Notes: a model not told the origin generated them from the sequence alone. A stretch of DNA of 64,000 bases from Pseudomonas reinekei (GCF_001945365.1 NZ_MSTQ01000021.1:1-64000); one strand, 5' to 3'. Positions 26,418 to 36,122 are shown, counted from the first letter of the stretch. Numbers and translations are program-made.

Positions 26418-27773
26418 TCAGGCGTAATAATCGACGGCGCTGGAGCCGATCACGCTGGTCACCGGAGCAGCGACTTCAGCGACGCTGGCAGCGATGTCGT
26501 CATCCATCGAGTCAAGACGCCCCCCAGCGGCGTTGGTACGACCACTCTGCGTTTGCTGGTTCTGCCCTTGATCCGGCGAACCACGGTTCTGGTCGGACAC
26601 GTTGACGTCAACCTGGCCCATGCCCTGCTGGGCAAACATGTCACGCAGGCGATGCATCTGCCCGTCCAGCGCTTCGCGAACACTTGGGTGAGCGCTGACG
26701 AAGGTCACCTGGGTCTGCTGATCCGGAACCATGTTGACGCGAATGTCGAGACGCCCCAGTTCAGCCGGCTGCAACTGGATGTCTGCCGCCTTGAGATTGG
26801 CGCTGGACAGGTACATCACGCGGTTCACCACCTCTTCGGTCCAGCCACTCTGATGCATGGCGATCGGCTGATTGACCGGCAAGGCGTTGGCAGTCTTCGG
26901 CGTGGCGGCCTGGGTCAAAGCTGCGAGACGGTTGGCAAAATCGTCAACCCGGGTATCGCTGCTGGCGGATTTCAGGTCCTTGAGACCGTCATCGATCAAA
27001 CCGCTGAACGCCTTTTCGCCGCCCTGGCTGGTGCTGTCCTTGTCGCCCTGCACCTCGATCATGCTGGCCATGCCGGCGGCAAAGTTCTGTGCGGCGGTTG
27101 GCTCACCATCGGCCTGGGCCTGGGCACTGGTCGATGCTGCTTTAGGCTGCGCCTGGCTGGAGGCGGAAACGTGGCCGCTTTGCTCCATGGCCATGCGCAA
27201 GGCCGGCAATGCATCGAGCGGATCAGCCTCGGGGTCGAATTCAGTGTCTGTGGTGACAGCCACCGGCGCGGCGGCAACCGGTGCGGCAAGCGGTGCGTCA
27301 TCCGGCAACTGAGCGGCATCCACGACCGGTGCAGTGACCGGTGCAGGCGTAGCTACGACGGGTTGAGCCACCAGCAGCAACGCAGGATCAAGCGCCGGAT
27401 CAACAGGCGCGGCATCGACCACCGGCGTTTGCGCGGTATCGGTCGCATCGTCGCTGGCTGCCTGTTCGTCGGCCTGCGCCGGTTTGTCGGCGGGCAAGGT
27501 TTTGCCGCTATCGGCAACCTCAGGTTGTGCGGCGGCAGACTTGTCGTCGACGACGTCCTTCTTGCCGGCGCTGTCCGCAGCCTTGTCACGTACCGTTTTG
27601 ACGGAACCATCAGCCGTCCCGACAGGCTTGCTCTGGGCTTGCCTGGCGTACACCTGAGCGAAGCTGGAAGCCTTGTCCCCGGGCTCAGCGGTCAACGCCG
27701 TGGAATTGGCAGGGGCAACCTGTGCCTTGGCCGGCGCGACGGCCTGAAGAAGATTATTGGGGGTAACGGGCAT
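26418..27773 (-). CDS. fliK: Flagellar hook-length control protein FliK
   Basis: FliK measures the hook and triggers the FlhB export switch. The 451-residue protein is Ala/Pro/Asp/Gln-rich and disordered for most of its length. It has the conserved hook-length domain near residues 315-400 (SSANLKAADIQLQPAELGRL, DIRVNMVPDQQTQVTFVS, HPSVREALDGQMHRLRDMF). The tail is Gln/Asn-rich. A strong sigma54 promoter about 50 bp upstream makes it a unit of its own. P. aeruginosa fliK is a FleR/RpoN class III gene. Confidence 0.93.
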   Translation of the reverse strand: MPVTPNNLLQAVAPAKAQVAPANSTALTAEPGDKASSFAQVYARQAQSKPVGTADGSVKTVRDKAADSAGKKDVVDDKSAAAQPEVADSGKTLPADKPAQADEQAASDDATDTAQTPVVDAAPVDPALDPALLLVAQPVVATPAPVTAPVVDAAQLPDDAPLAAPVAAAPVAVTTDTEFDPEADPLDALPALRMAMEQSGHVSASSQAQPKAASTSAQAQADGEPTAAQNFAAGMASMIEVQGDKDSTSQGGEKAFSGLIDDGLKDLKSASSDTRVDDFANRLAALTQAATPKTANALPVNQPIAMHQSGWTEEVVNRVMYLSSANLKAADIQLQPAELGRLDIRVNMVPDQQTQVTFVSAHPSVREALDGQMHRLRDMFAQQGMGQVDVNVSDQNRGSPDQGQNQQTQSGRTNAAGGRLDSMDDDIAASVAEVAAPVTSVIGSSAVDYYA

Positions 27774-27820
27774 AACGGTCTCCGCTGCACTGGGATCGTA
27801 GGTACAGGTGGAAGAGTTAA

Positions 27821-27838
27821 CTGCAAGGGTCGCGCCAG
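27821..27838 (-). promoter_or_regulatory. Sigma54 (RpoN) promoter of fliK
   Basis: The minus strand reads TGGCGCGACCCTTGCA (27837 to 27822), very close to the RpoN consensus, about 50 bp before the fliK start. Confidence 0.87.
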
Positions 27839-27872
27839 TTTTGCCAGTGGACGACGAAAGGCGTGGAAAGCG

Positions 27873-28223
27873 TCAGCTGGCTGCCGGTGATCGCTGACGT
27901 TCAGTTTCATAGAGAGGTCGCACGATGGCGAACTCGCTATCGATCTCGGCGATCAATTGACCAACAGCGTCGCCCGGAGAAATGGCGGCATTTCGCTCAA
28001 GCTGACCACAGAGCTCGGCAAGCCTGACGGCCCCCATGTTGCTGCTGCTGCCTTTAAAACTGTGGGCAGTCCCGATCAATTGCTCAGCCGTACTCGCCTG
28101 ACGCAACACTTGCAGGCGCGTTTCGCAATCCGCGAGGAAGGTATCGATCAACGTCGAAAACCCATCCTCCATGACTTCCCGCAACGCGCTGAGCACGTCC
28201 GGGTCAAGATGTTTGTCAGCCAC
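27873..28223 (-). CDS. hptB: Histidine phosphotransfer protein HptB
   Basis: HptB receives phosphate from several hybrid kinases and passes it to HsbR. The 116-residue Hpt domain has phospho-His54 in GTAHSFKGSSSNMGA. It lies 30 bases after hsbR on the same strand. In P. aeruginosa the HptB-HsbR-HsbA route controls FlgM, c-di-GMP and the choice between swimming and biofilm. Confidence 0.92.
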   Translation of the reverse strand: MADKHLDPDVLSALREVMEDGFSTLIDTFLADCETRLQVLRQASTAEQLIGTAHSFKGSSSNMGAVRLAELCGQLERNAAISPGDAVGQLIAEIDSEFAIVRPLYETERQRSPAAS

Positions 28224-28253
28224 TTGCTCACTCCTTGATCAAGAATGCGCGGA

Positions 28254-29969
28254 TTATGCCAGAGCCTCCCAGAAAAACTCCACGCGGGCACTGCGACCGT
28301 CGTCGGACCAACTGGCGTTGCGCCCCAATTGACGGATCAAACTCACACCACGCCCCGACAGACGGACAGGATCAACCGGCCGCGCCAGCACGCGCCCAAC
28401 GTCAAATCCCTTGCCGCTGTCCTCGACGCAGATCACCAGACAACCACCCTCGCCTTGCGGCGTGACCTGCAGATGCACCCGCACGAAGCCGTCCTGCAGC
28501 TCGTCCAGGCGGGTGTTGCGCTGTTGATAGTAACGGGTAAAACCGGAGAGATCGCGCTTGAGGCTGGAGTCCAGGCCGAGGACACCATGCTCCAGGGCAT
28601 TGGAATACAACTCGGCCAACACACTGTAGAGCGCCCCGCTCTGCGCCCGCAGACCGTGCACCTCAAGCAGCAATTGCAACAGGTACGGCAGCGGATTGAA
28701 GCGTTTCAGCGTCTGCGCGCGAACCTCGAAACTCACCGACCAGTCCAGCGGGCACGACTGACCGCTGTCGGAATACACCGGCACCGGCGCAATCAGCTGC
28801 GACGACTCAAGCAGGCTGATTTCAACCATACTGACATCGTCGCGCGTCTCACCGCCAAAGTCCCGCAACGCCTGACCGATTTCCTCGAACAACGCATCCG
28901 GTTCACGATTGGCCGCAAAAACCCGTTGCAGGCGCTCCACACCGAACAACTGCTCGCTGGCATCGCAGGTATCGATCACCCCGTCAGACAACAGGAACAC
29001 CCGATCACCCAACGCCATCGGGAACACTTGCGTGCTGTCGTCGAATGTTTGCGCGCTCAGCACACCCAGCGGCAAATGCCGCGCCGCCATCGGCGTTCGC
29101 TCGCCACTGGCGATGCTGTGCAAGTAACCGTCGGGCATCCCGCCGTTCCAGACCTCCACCGAACGGCGCTGGAAGCTCAGGCACAGCATTGTTGCGCAGC
29201 AGAACATGTCCACCGGCAAGATGCGTTTGAGCTTGGCGTTCATCTCGCGCAGGGTTTCGGCCAAGCCGTACCCCTTGGCCGTCATCCCGTAGAAAACCTC
29301 GGCCAGCGGCATGGCGCCCACCGCCGCAGGCAAACCATGGCCGGTGAAATCGCCGAGCAGTACATGCATGTCGCCCGCAGGCGTATAAGCGGCCAGCAGC
29401 AAGTCACCGTTAAACAGGGCGTAAGGCGATTGCAGATAGCGGATATTGGCAGCGTTCAGGCAACCGGAATGGGCCACCTTGTCGAATACGGCCTTGGCCA
29501 CCCGTTGCTCGTTGAGCAAATAATCGTGATGCCGGGCGATCTGATCGCGCTGTTGCAACACGGTAGCCTGTAACCGCCGCAAGCGATCCATCGCCTTGAT
29601 TTTGGCGGCGAGGATCACTTGGTTGTAAGGCTTAGCCAAAAAGTCGTCGCCCCCAGCCTCCAGGCAACGAGCCAGTGCCTCGCTCTCGGACAGCGAGGTA
29701 AGAAAGATGATCGGCACCAGGGTTTCCCCGGCCAGCGCCTTGATCTGCTGCGCAGCCTCGAAACCGTCCATCACCGGCATCATGGCGTCCATCAACACCA
29801 GTTGCGGGCGCTGCTGACGAAATGCCTCGACCGCTTCGGCACCGTTGGCTGCCGTCAGCACTTCGTGGCCCTGACGGCGGACGATGCTCGACAGCAGCAG
29901 GCGATCCGCCGCACTGTCCTCGGCGATGAGGATCGTCAACGATTCGAGTGCAGCGTGCACGCTGCTCAA
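28254..29969 (-). CDS. hsbR: Response regulator HsbR: receiver, PP2C phosphatase and anti-sigma-type kinase
   Basis: HsbR toggles HsbA phosphorylation. The 571-residue protein has a receiver domain (1-125; Asp61 in LVLMDAMMPVMDG, Lys113), a PP2C/SpoIIE phosphatase domain (about 150-390; LLGDFTGHGLPAAVGAMPL, MALGDRVFLLSDGVIDT) and a C-terminal HATPase of the anti-sigma kinase type (about 430-571; ELYSNALEHGVLG, VEDSGKGFDVGRVL). It overlaps hsbA by four bases. This domain set is diagnostic for PA3346-type HsbR. Confidence 0.93.
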   Translation of the reverse strand: MSSVHAALESLTILIAEDSAADRLLLSSIVRRQGHEVLTAANGAEAVEAFRQQRPQLVLMDAMMPVMDGFEAAQQIKALAGETLVPIIFLTSLSESEALARCLEAGGDDFLAKPYNQVILAAKIKAMDRLRRLQATVLQQRDQIARHHDYLLNEQRVAKAVFDKVAHSGCLNAANIRYLQSPYALFNGDLLLAAYTPAGDMHVLLGDFTGHGLPAAVGAMPLAEVFYGMTAKGYGLAETLREMNAKLKRILPVDMFCCATMLCLSFQRRSVEVWNGGMPDGYLHSIASGERTPMAARHLPLGVLSAQTFDDSTQVFPMALGDRVFLLSDGVIDTCDASEQLFGVERLQRVFAANREPDALFEEIGQALRDFGGETRDDVSMVEISLLESSQLIAPVPVYSDSGQSCPLDWSVSFEVRAQTLKRFNPLPYLLQLLLEVHGLRAQSGALYSVLAELYSNALEHGVLGLDSSLKRDLSGFTRYYQQRNTRLDELQDGFVRVHLQVTPQGEGGCLVICVEDSGKGFDVGRVLARPVDPVRLSGRGVSLIRQLGRNASWSDDGRSARVEFFWEALA

Positions 29970-30265
29970 CTGATGTCGAACAGTTTGTCGAAGTTGGAGA
30001 TGGCGAGGATTTTCCTCACGTCAGTGCTGCTGTTAACCACGCGTATATCGGAATTTTCACCACCGGCGTGATCACGCAACAGCAGCAACATGCCCAACGC
30101 AGAGCTGTCGAGATAAGTTGCCTCTCTGAGGTCGACCACGACCGCCGATAGCTGTTTATCTTCGTAGGATTCACGAAATTCCTGATGCTTGGCGAAATCG
30201 AATCGTCCTTTGACCGATATCGTCAGCTTTTGGCCGTCGGGAGATACTTCTGTAACAACTGACAT
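29966..30265 (-). CDS. hsbA: Anti-anti-sigma factor HsbA (STAS domain)
   Basis: HsbA is a 99-residue STAS protein with its phospho-serine in YLDSSALGMLLLL (Ser54 or Ser55). In P. aeruginosa the unphosphorylated form binds FlgM, freeing FliA; the phosphorylated form favours the diguanylate cyclase route. Here it lies 106 bases after fliJ and is coupled to hsbR. I found no sigma54 promoter in that gap. It may be cotranscribed with fliEFGHIJ or use a sigma70 promoter. Confidence 0.92.
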   Translation of the reverse strand: MSVVTEVSPDGQKLTISVKGRFDFAKHQEFRESYEDKQLSAVVVDLREATYLDSSALGMLLLLRDHAGGENSDIRVVNSSTDVRKILAISNFDKLFDIS

Positions 30266-30371
30266 GTCATGGCTTCCTTGTCATTGGTGAACCTGCTTGT
30301 ACAAGGTTTAGCATTTGGTAGAGGTTGCGGCAAGGCAGGTTATCAGGCTGCAATCTTTTCGAAACGCTCTA

Positions 30372-30821
30372 TCAATACTGATCCTGCCGCGGCAACCGCT
30401 GGGACAATTCGTCCAGCAACTTCTGCTCGCGTTTGTCTTCGATGGCCCGCGCTTCATCGGCATATCGCTGCACCAGTTTGCGCAAGCCTTCGACCCGGGC
30501 AAACGCTTGCTGCCAAGTGTCCCGCGCCTTGTTCAGGTTGTTCTGGTGCCAGGCCAGGCTTTGCCGCTGCTGATCGATGGCCGTGCCCAATTGCGCGAGA
30601 AACCCCTGATACCCGAGCAACCATTGGCCCGACACGCCGCTGCTGCCGCGTACGATCCACTGTTCTTGATAGTCGAGACGAAACGCCTCCAGGTCGGCGA
30701 GCTTGCTTTCAGCCAGCCGCACCTGCCCCTGAAAGTGCCCCAGACGCTGGACCGCGGTTTTCTCGGCCTTCTCAGCCATTTCCACCACGGGGGCCAGACG
30801 CCCTGCCCGAGTCTGTGCCAC
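30372..30821 (-). CDS. fliJ: Flagellar export chaperone FliJ
   Basis: FliJ is the coiled-coil stalk of the export ATPase. The 149 residues are almost wholly helical (AEKAEKTAVQRLGHFQGQVR, then ARVEGLRKLVQRYADEARAI), as expected. It lies 6 bases after fliI and ends the fliEFGHIJ unit. Confidence 0.93.
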   Translation of the reverse strand: MAQTRAGRLAPVVEMAEKAEKTAVQRLGHFQGQVRLAESKLADLEAFRLDYQEQWIVRGSSGVSGQWLLGYQGFLAQLGTAIDQQRQSLAWHQNNLNKARDTWQQAFARVEGLRKLVQRYADEARAIEDKREQKLLDELSQRLPRQDQY

Positions 30822-30827
30822 GACCGG

Positions 30828-32186
30828 TTAACCGCCCGCCGCGGGCGCGAAGATCGAGGCGAGGTACGCTTCGCTTTCGCCCAGGCTGATGCTGTCGTTG
30901 AGGCCCTGACGCAAATATTTGACCAATTGCGGTTGCAGGGAGATGGCGAGGTCGGTCTCGCGATCGCCCCCGGCGACATACGCGCCGACACTGATCAGGT
31001 CGCGACTCTGCTGATAACGCGACCACAATTGCTTGAAATACTGCGCACGGGTCATGTGCTCCGGCGACACCACGGCCGGCATGACCCGGCTGATGGACGC
31101 CTCGATATCGATGGCCGGGTAATGACCTTCTTCGGCCAGTCGCCGCGACAGCACGATGTGGCCGTCGAGCACGCCCCGCGCCGAGTCGGCAATCGGGTCC
31201 TGCTGGTCATCGCCTTCGGACAGCACGGTATAGAACGCCGTGATCGAACCACCGCCCTTCTCGGCATTACCGGCGCGCTCCACCAGCTTCGGCAACTTGG
31301 CGAACACCGACGGCGGATAACCCTTGGTCGCCGGCGGCTCGCCGATGGCCAGGGCGATTTCCCGCTGGGCCTGGGCGAAACGGGTAAGCGAATCCATCAG
31401 CAACAGGACGTTCTTGCCCTTGTCGCGAAAATATTCGGCGATGCGCGTGCAATACATCGCGGCGCGCAAACGCATCAACGGCGCGTCGTCCGCCGGGGAC
31501 GCCACGACCACGGAACGCTTCAATCCTTCTTCGCCGAGGATGTGCTCGATGAACTCTTTAACTTCACGACCCCGCTCGCCGATCAGCCCGACGACGATGA
31601 TGTCGGCCTCGGTGAAGCGGGTCATCATGCCTAACAGCACGGATTTACCGACACCGGTACCGGCGAACAGACCAAGCCGCTGACCACGACCGACCGTCAA
31701 CATGCCGTTGATGCAACGAATGCCTACGTCGAGCGGCTCGCTGATCGGTTCGCGCTTGAGCGGGTTGATGGTCGGGCCGTCCATCGGCACCCAGTCTTCG
31801 GCCTTCATCCCGCCCTTGCCGTCCAGCGCACGACCGGCGCCATCGAGCACGCGCCCGAGCATGCTCATGCCCATCGGCAAGCGGCCGGTATCGGAAAGGG
31901 GAACGACGCGGGCGCCGGGGGCGATACCGGCGACACTGCCGACCGGCATCAGAAAGACTTTGCTGCCGGAAAAGCCCATGACTTCGGCTTCCACCTGCAC
32001 CGGGTGATAGCTGTCGTCGTTGATGACCATGCAACGGCTGCCCATGGCCGCGCGCAAGCCTTCGGCCTCGAGGGTCAGGCCGACCATGCGCAGCAGCCGG
32101 CCTTCGAGAATCGGTGCGCCCGCCAGTTCCGTGGCCTCGGCGTAGCTGCCCAGGCGCTTGGCGAAACTGGTGCGTTCAAGGCGCAT
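30828..32186 (-). CDS. fliI: Flagellar export ATPase FliI
   Basis: FliI is the hexameric ATPase that powers and prepares export. The 452-residue protein has Walker A AGTGVGKS (175-182), the Walker B strand NVLLLMDSLTRFAQAQRE and family signature PPSVFAKLPKLVERAG. It overlaps the end of fliH by 11 bases. Confidence 0.97.
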   Translation of the reverse strand: MRLERTSFAKRLGSYAEATELAGAPILEGRLLRMVGLTLEAEGLRAAMGSRCMVINDDSYHPVQVEAEVMGFSGSKVFLMPVGSVAGIAPGARVVPLSDTGRLPMGMSMLGRVLDGAGRALDGKGGMKAEDWVPMDGPTINPLKREPISEPLDVGIRCINGMLTVGRGQRLGLFAGTGVGKSVLLGMMTRFTEADIIVVGLIGERGREVKEFIEHILGEEGLKRSVVVASPADDAPLMRLRAAMYCTRIAEYFRDKGKNVLLLMDSLTRFAQAQREIALAIGEPPATKGYPPSVFAKLPKLVERAGNAEKGGGSITAFYTVLSEGDDQQDPIADSARGVLDGHIVLSRRLAEEGHYPAIDIEASISRVMPAVVSPEHMTRAQYFKQLWSRYQQSRDLISVGAYVAGGDRETDLAISLQPQLVKYLRQGLNDSISLGESEAYLASIFAPAAGG

Positions 32187-32973
32187 CGGGAATGTCCGGA
32201 TCGGCGATGGCGGCCGGCTTTTTTTCGACCGGCAGTTCCAGACTCACGTCCGGCGCAGCGGGGTGCAAGGCCTGTTCGTGGAGCTGATCGAACAGTTTGT
32301 CCATAACCTGCTTGACCCGGGTTTCCACCGAGGCGTCGATACGGCTGTGTTCGGTCTCGACCCGGCAGCCGCCCGGCAACAGCGCCTCATCCTCGACGAT
32401 GCGCCAGGACTCTTCGTGGCGTTCGCGCAAGGCCTTGACCTGCTCGAAATCCTGCGGATTGATGTACAGCCGCACATTGCCCACGCCCAACGGTAACAGC
32501 TTGAGCGCTTCGCGCATGACGTGTTCGATCTGCGTCGAGTCGATGGCCAGTTCGCGCTGAATCACCTGTTTGGTGATGTGCTGCACAAGGTCGACCAAGG
32601 ACTTTTCAATCAGGGTGTCCTGTTCGGCGATCGGCTCGAACAGGTGCGCCATCAGCTGTTCCAGCCCGGCAATCTTCGCCGACAGCGCCACTTCGGCTTC
32701 CTGGCGAACCTTGAGGGTGGTGCTGTGGAAACCTTCTTTTTCACCCACCGCGAAGCCTTCGTTATAGGCTTCCTGACGAATGCTTTCGAGTTCTTCGAGG
32801 GTCAGTGGCTGGACTTCCTCCAGCGGCACTTCTTCCATTTCCGGCGGTTCGGGTTCCGGCTCCGGTTCCGGCTCGGGTGCGGGCGGGTCGAAGCTGGGCA
32901 GCGCCCAGGTATCGAAACCACTGACATCCCTGGCCCGGATCAGGTCAGTGGGTGAATCATCATGCTTGGCCAT
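32176..32973 (-). CDS. fliH: Flagellar export ATPase regulator FliH
   Basis: FliH dimers tether FliI to the C-ring. The 265-residue protein has a Pro-Glu repeat (PEPEPEPEPEPP, about residues 33-44) encoded by a 6-bp-repeat stretch. A helical segment with Gly spacing (AYNEGFAVGEKEGF) follows, then the C-terminal FliI-binding domain (LVQHITKQVIQRELAIDSTQ, LPGGCRVETEHSRIDAS). It is four bases from fliG and overlaps fliI. Confidence 0.94.
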   Translation of the reverse strand: MAKHDDSPTDLIRARDVSGFDTWALPSFDPPAPEPEPEPEPEPPEMEEVPLEEVQPLTLEELESIRQEAYNEGFAVGEKEGFHSTTLKVRQEAEVALSAKIAGLEQLMAHLFEPIAEQDTLIEKSLVDLVQHITKQVIQRELAIDSTQIEHVMREALKLLPLGVGNVRLYINPQDFEQVKALRERHEESWRIVEDEALLPGGCRVETEHSRIDASVETRVKQVMDKLFDQLHEQALHPAAPDVSLELPVEKKPAAIADPDIPDAP

Positions 32974-32977
32974 GGTG

Positions 32978-33997
32978 TTAGATCATTTCCTCGCCGCCCT
33001 TGCCACCGAGAACGATTTCTCCGGCTTCGGCCATACGGCGGGCGATGGTGAGGATTTCTTTCTGTGCGGTTTCCACGTCGCTGACGCGCACCGGGCCTTT
33101 GGCTTCGAGGTCGTCGCGCAACAGCTCGGCCGCACGCTTGGACATGTTCTTGAAGATCTTCTCCTTGACGCCTTCGTCGGAACCCTTGAGGGCCAGTACC
33201 AGCACGTCGGAGGACACTTCGCGCAGCAATGCCTGGATACCGCGGTCGTCGACATCGGCCAGGTTGTTGAACACGAACATGAGGTCTTCGATCTGACCGG
33301 ACAGGTCTTCGTCGACTTCGCGGATCGAGTCCATGAGCTGGCCTTCGATCGAACTGTCGAGGAAGTTCATGATGTCCGCCGCACGCTTGATGCCACCCAG
33401 GGTGGTGCGCGATGCGTTCGAGTTGCCGGAGAACTGCTTCTCGAGAATCTGGTTGAGTTCTTTCAGGGCCGCTGGCTGCACGGTGTTCAGCGAGGACACC
33501 CGCAGAATGATGTCCAGGCGCACCTTGTGGTCGAAGTTGCCGAGCACTTCACCGGCCTGATCCGGGTCGAGGTAGGCCACGACGATTGCCTGGATCTGCG
33601 GGTGCTCGTAGCGGATCACATCGGCGACGGCGCGCGGTTCCATCCATTTCAGGCTGTCGAGGCCGCTGGTGTTGCCGCCCAGCAGGATGCGGTCAATCAG
33701 GCCATTGGCCTTGTCTTCGCCCAGTGCCTGGGTGAGCATTTTACGCACGTAGTCGTCGGAGCCGACGCCCAGGCTGGTCTGGTCGCCGACGATGTCGACG
33801 AACTCACTCATGACCTGTTCGACCTGCTCGCGGTGCACGTTCCCCATTTGCGCCATGGCCACACCCACACGCTGGACTTCTTTAGGCCCCATGTGGCGCA
33901 GCACCTGGGCGGCATCAGTGGAACCAAGGGACAGCAGCAGAATCGCGGCTTTGTCGACCTTGGACAACTTGGCGGCAACGGCTCGGTTATCACTCAT
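32978..33997 (-). CDS. fliG: Flagellar switch protein FliG
   Basis: FliG receives torque from the stators. The 339-residue protein has the three-domain ARM structure: an N-terminal FliF-binding part (ILLLSLGSTDAAQVLRHMG), the middle EHPQ motif (IRYEHPQIQAIVVAYLDPDQ) and a C-terminal charged torque helix (DLSGQIEDLMFVFNNLADVD). It overlaps fliF by 8 bases. Confidence 0.97.
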   Translation of the reverse strand: MSDNRAVAAKLSKVDKAAILLLSLGSTDAAQVLRHMGPKEVQRVGVAMAQMGNVHREQVEQVMSEFVDIVGDQTSLGVGSDDYVRKMLTQALGEDKANGLIDRILLGGNTSGLDSLKWMEPRAVADVIRYEHPQIQAIVVAYLDPDQAGEVLGNFDHKVRLDIILRVSSLNTVQPAALKELNQILEKQFSGNSNASRTTLGGIKRAADIMNFLDSSIEGQLMDSIREVDEDLSGQIEDLMFVFNNLADVDDRGIQALLREVSSDVLVLALKGSDEGVKEKIFKNMSKRAAELLRDDLEAKGPVRVSDVETAQKEILTIARRMAEAGEIVLGGKGGEEMI

Positions 33998-35777
33998 CTG
34001 CGTTAATCCACTCTTTCACGACCTGGGCCACACGACCCGGGTCTTCTGCCACCAGACTCTTGATTGCGTTCAACTGTGCGTCATAGCCTTCGCTTGGGCT
34101 CGGCAACAGAATGCTTTGCGGGCCGCCGAGGCTCACGCGATCGTTGGCCAGTTCGCCGTCCAGGCCGCCCATGCCACCCAACTCGACATCACTGCCGATG
34201 CCGGCCAGTTGTTTGTCCTTGCCACCGCCGGTGATGTTGTTGAGCACCGGACGCAACACACCGAACACCAGCACCAGAATGAACAGGACACCCAGCACTT
34301 GCTTGACGATGTCCCAGAACCAAGGCTGGGAGTAGAACGGAATGTCGGCGATCACTTCGCCGCGATCAGCCGAGAACGGCATGTTGATCACGCTGACGCT
34401 GTCACCACGGCTGGCATCGAAACCGACCGCGTCCTGAACCAGACGGGTGAAGCGCGCCAATTCGTCGGCGGTCCACGGCGCGCGGGTGGTTTCACCGTTG
34501 GCCGGGTTGACCTTGACCTGGTCATCCACCACCACCGATACCGAGAGGCGATTCAGACGGCCCTGTTGCTGTTTGGTGTGGCTGATGGAACGGTCGAGTT
34601 CGAAGTTCTTGGTGGATTGTTGACGCTTGTCCGCCGGGTACGGCGCGAGCATTGGCTGACCAGTGGCCGGGTCCATGATTTGCTGGCCGTTGGCATCGAT
34701 CAGCGGCTGACCTGGCTGCACCATGCCGGCAGCAGGCGCGGCGCCAGCGGTGGTTTGCGGCGCGGAGGCCGGCGCTGGCGGCTGGTTACTCAGAGCACCC
34801 GGTACACCTTGCGGGCCATTGCTGGCGGTACGTTGTTCGTTGACCGACTGCTCGCTGCGCAGCGCCGGTTGATCCGGATTGAACTGTTCAGACGTCGACT
34901 CGACAGCACTGAAGTCAACATCGGCCGAGACTTCGGCTTTATAGCGATCGTTGCCCAGCACCGGTTGCAGGATGTTGTGCACACGCTGGGTGAGCATGCT
35001 TTCCATGCGGCGGCTGTAATCGAATTGCTTGCCGGCCATGGTCAGTTCGGAGTTTTCCGCCTGATCGGAGAGCAGGTTGCCCTTTTGGTCGACGACGGTG
35101 ATCTGCGACTTGCTCAGCTCAGGAACGCTGGTCGCCACCAGATTGACGATGGCCACAACCTGGCCAGGCTCCAGCGAGCGACCGGAGTACAGTTCAACCA
35201 GTACCGACGCACTTGGCTTGCGCTCGTCGCGCACGAACACCGAACTCTTCGGAATCGCCAGGTGCACGCGGGCGCCCTTGACGTTGTTCAGGCTGGAGAT
35301 GGTCCGGGCCAGTTCACCTTCGAGGCCGCGACGATAACGGGTGGCCTCCATGAACTGGCTGGTGCCCAGGCCTTGCTCTTTATCGAGAATCTCGAAACCG
35401 ATGTTGCCATCGCTGGGAGTGACACCAGCGCCCGCGAGCTTGAGGCGCGCGCGGGACAGGTCTTCAGCCTTGACCAGCAAGGCACCGGAATTCGGTTCAA
35501 CGGTGTAAGGAATATCAGCGGCGGCCAGGGTGTCCATAACCTGTTTGGCGTCCATCCCGGCAAGGCTGCCATACAGCGGACGGTAGTCCGGCTGCTGGGA
35601 CCACAACACCACGGCAAAGCCAATCGCCACGCTCGCAGCCAGGCCGACCAACAGGCCCACCTGACGCAGCATGGTCATCTCGGAGAGGTTTTCCAGGAAG
35701 GACAAGCCGAACAGCGGCGGTTTGCCGTCTATTGGAGTGGCCTTGGCCGGAACGTTATCGGCGACTGCTTCTGCCAT
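33990..35777 (-). CDS. fliF: Flagellar MS-ring protein FliF
   Basis: FliF builds the MS ring. The 595-residue protein has membrane helices near residues 40-60 (VGLLVGLAASVAIGFAVVLW) and 475-497 (VLGVLFILVLVFGVLRPVL). Between them are the ring-building domains (YSGRSLEPGQVVAIVNLVAT, SVSVVVDDQVKVNP) and a Pro/Ala-rich insert. The C-terminus (NAIKSLVAEDPGRVAQVVKEW) is the FliG-binding tail. Confidence 0.97.
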   Translation of the reverse strand: MAEAVADNVPAKATPIDGKPPLFGLSFLENLSEMTMLRQVGLLVGLAASVAIGFAVVLWSQQPDYRPLYGSLAGMDAKQVMDTLAAADIPYTVEPNSGALLVKAEDLSRARLKLAGAGVTPSDGNIGFEILDKEQGLGTSQFMEATRYRRGLEGELARTISSLNNVKGARVHLAIPKSSVFVRDERKPSASVLVELYSGRSLEPGQVVAIVNLVATSVPELSKSQITVVDQKGNLLSDQAENSELTMAGKQFDYSRRMESMLTQRVHNILQPVLGNDRYKAEVSADVDFSAVESTSEQFNPDQPALRSEQSVNEQRTASNGPQGVPGALSNQPPAPASAPQTTAGAAPAAGMVQPGQPLIDANGQQIMDPATGQPMLAPYPADKRQQSTKNFELDRSISHTKQQQGRLNRLSVSVVVDDQVKVNPANGETTRAPWTADELARFTRLVQDAVGFDASRGDSVSVINMPFSADRGEVIADIPFYSQPWFWDIVKQVLGVLFILVLVFGVLRPVLNNITGGGKDKQLAGIGSDVELGGMGGLDGELANDRVSLGGPQSILLPSPSEGYDAQLNAIKSLVAEDPGRVAQVVKEWINADE

Positions 35778-35792
35778 GACTCAATCTCGTCC

Positions 35793-36122
35793 TTAAACCG
35801 GCATCTGCATGATGTCTTGGTAAGCCTGAACCAGCTTGTTACGCACTTGGGTCAACGCCTGGAAAGACACGCTGGCCTTCTGCGAAGAAATCATCACGTC
35901 CGTCAGGTCAACGCCGCTCTTGCCAATCTCGAAGGCACTGGCCAACTGACCGGCAGCCTGCTGGGTGTCGTTCACTTTATTGACGGCCTGACCGAGCATG
36001 TCGGAAAAGCTGCTGCCATTCAGTTCAGGGACGGCGGCAGTCGATTTCGGCGCAGACATGGCGTCCATTTGCATGGCACGCATATCCAGCATCAACCGAT
36101 TGAATTCAATACCTTGGCTCAT
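35793..36122 (-). CDS. fliE: Flagellar hook-basal body protein FliE
   Basis: FliE joins the MS ring to the rod. The 109-residue product starts MSQGIEFNRLMLDMRAMQ at 36122 after AAAGAGAG. The C-terminus is typical (VMISSQKASVSFQALTQVRN, KLVQAYQDIMQMPV). It heads fliEFGHIJ and has a near-consensus sigma54 promoter about 60 bp upstream. Confidence 0.96.
   Translation of the reverse strand: MSQGIEFNRLMLDMRAMQMDAMSAPKSTAAVPELNGSSFSDMLGQAVNKVNDTQQAAGQLASAFEIGKSGVDLTDVMISSQKASVSFQALTQVRNKLVQAYQDIMQMPV

Noticed and set aside
30289..30308. Inverted repeat AACCTGCTTGTACAAGGTTT before hsbA
   Set aside because: Imperfect, isolated and not near a recognisable promoter; insufficient for calling an operator.
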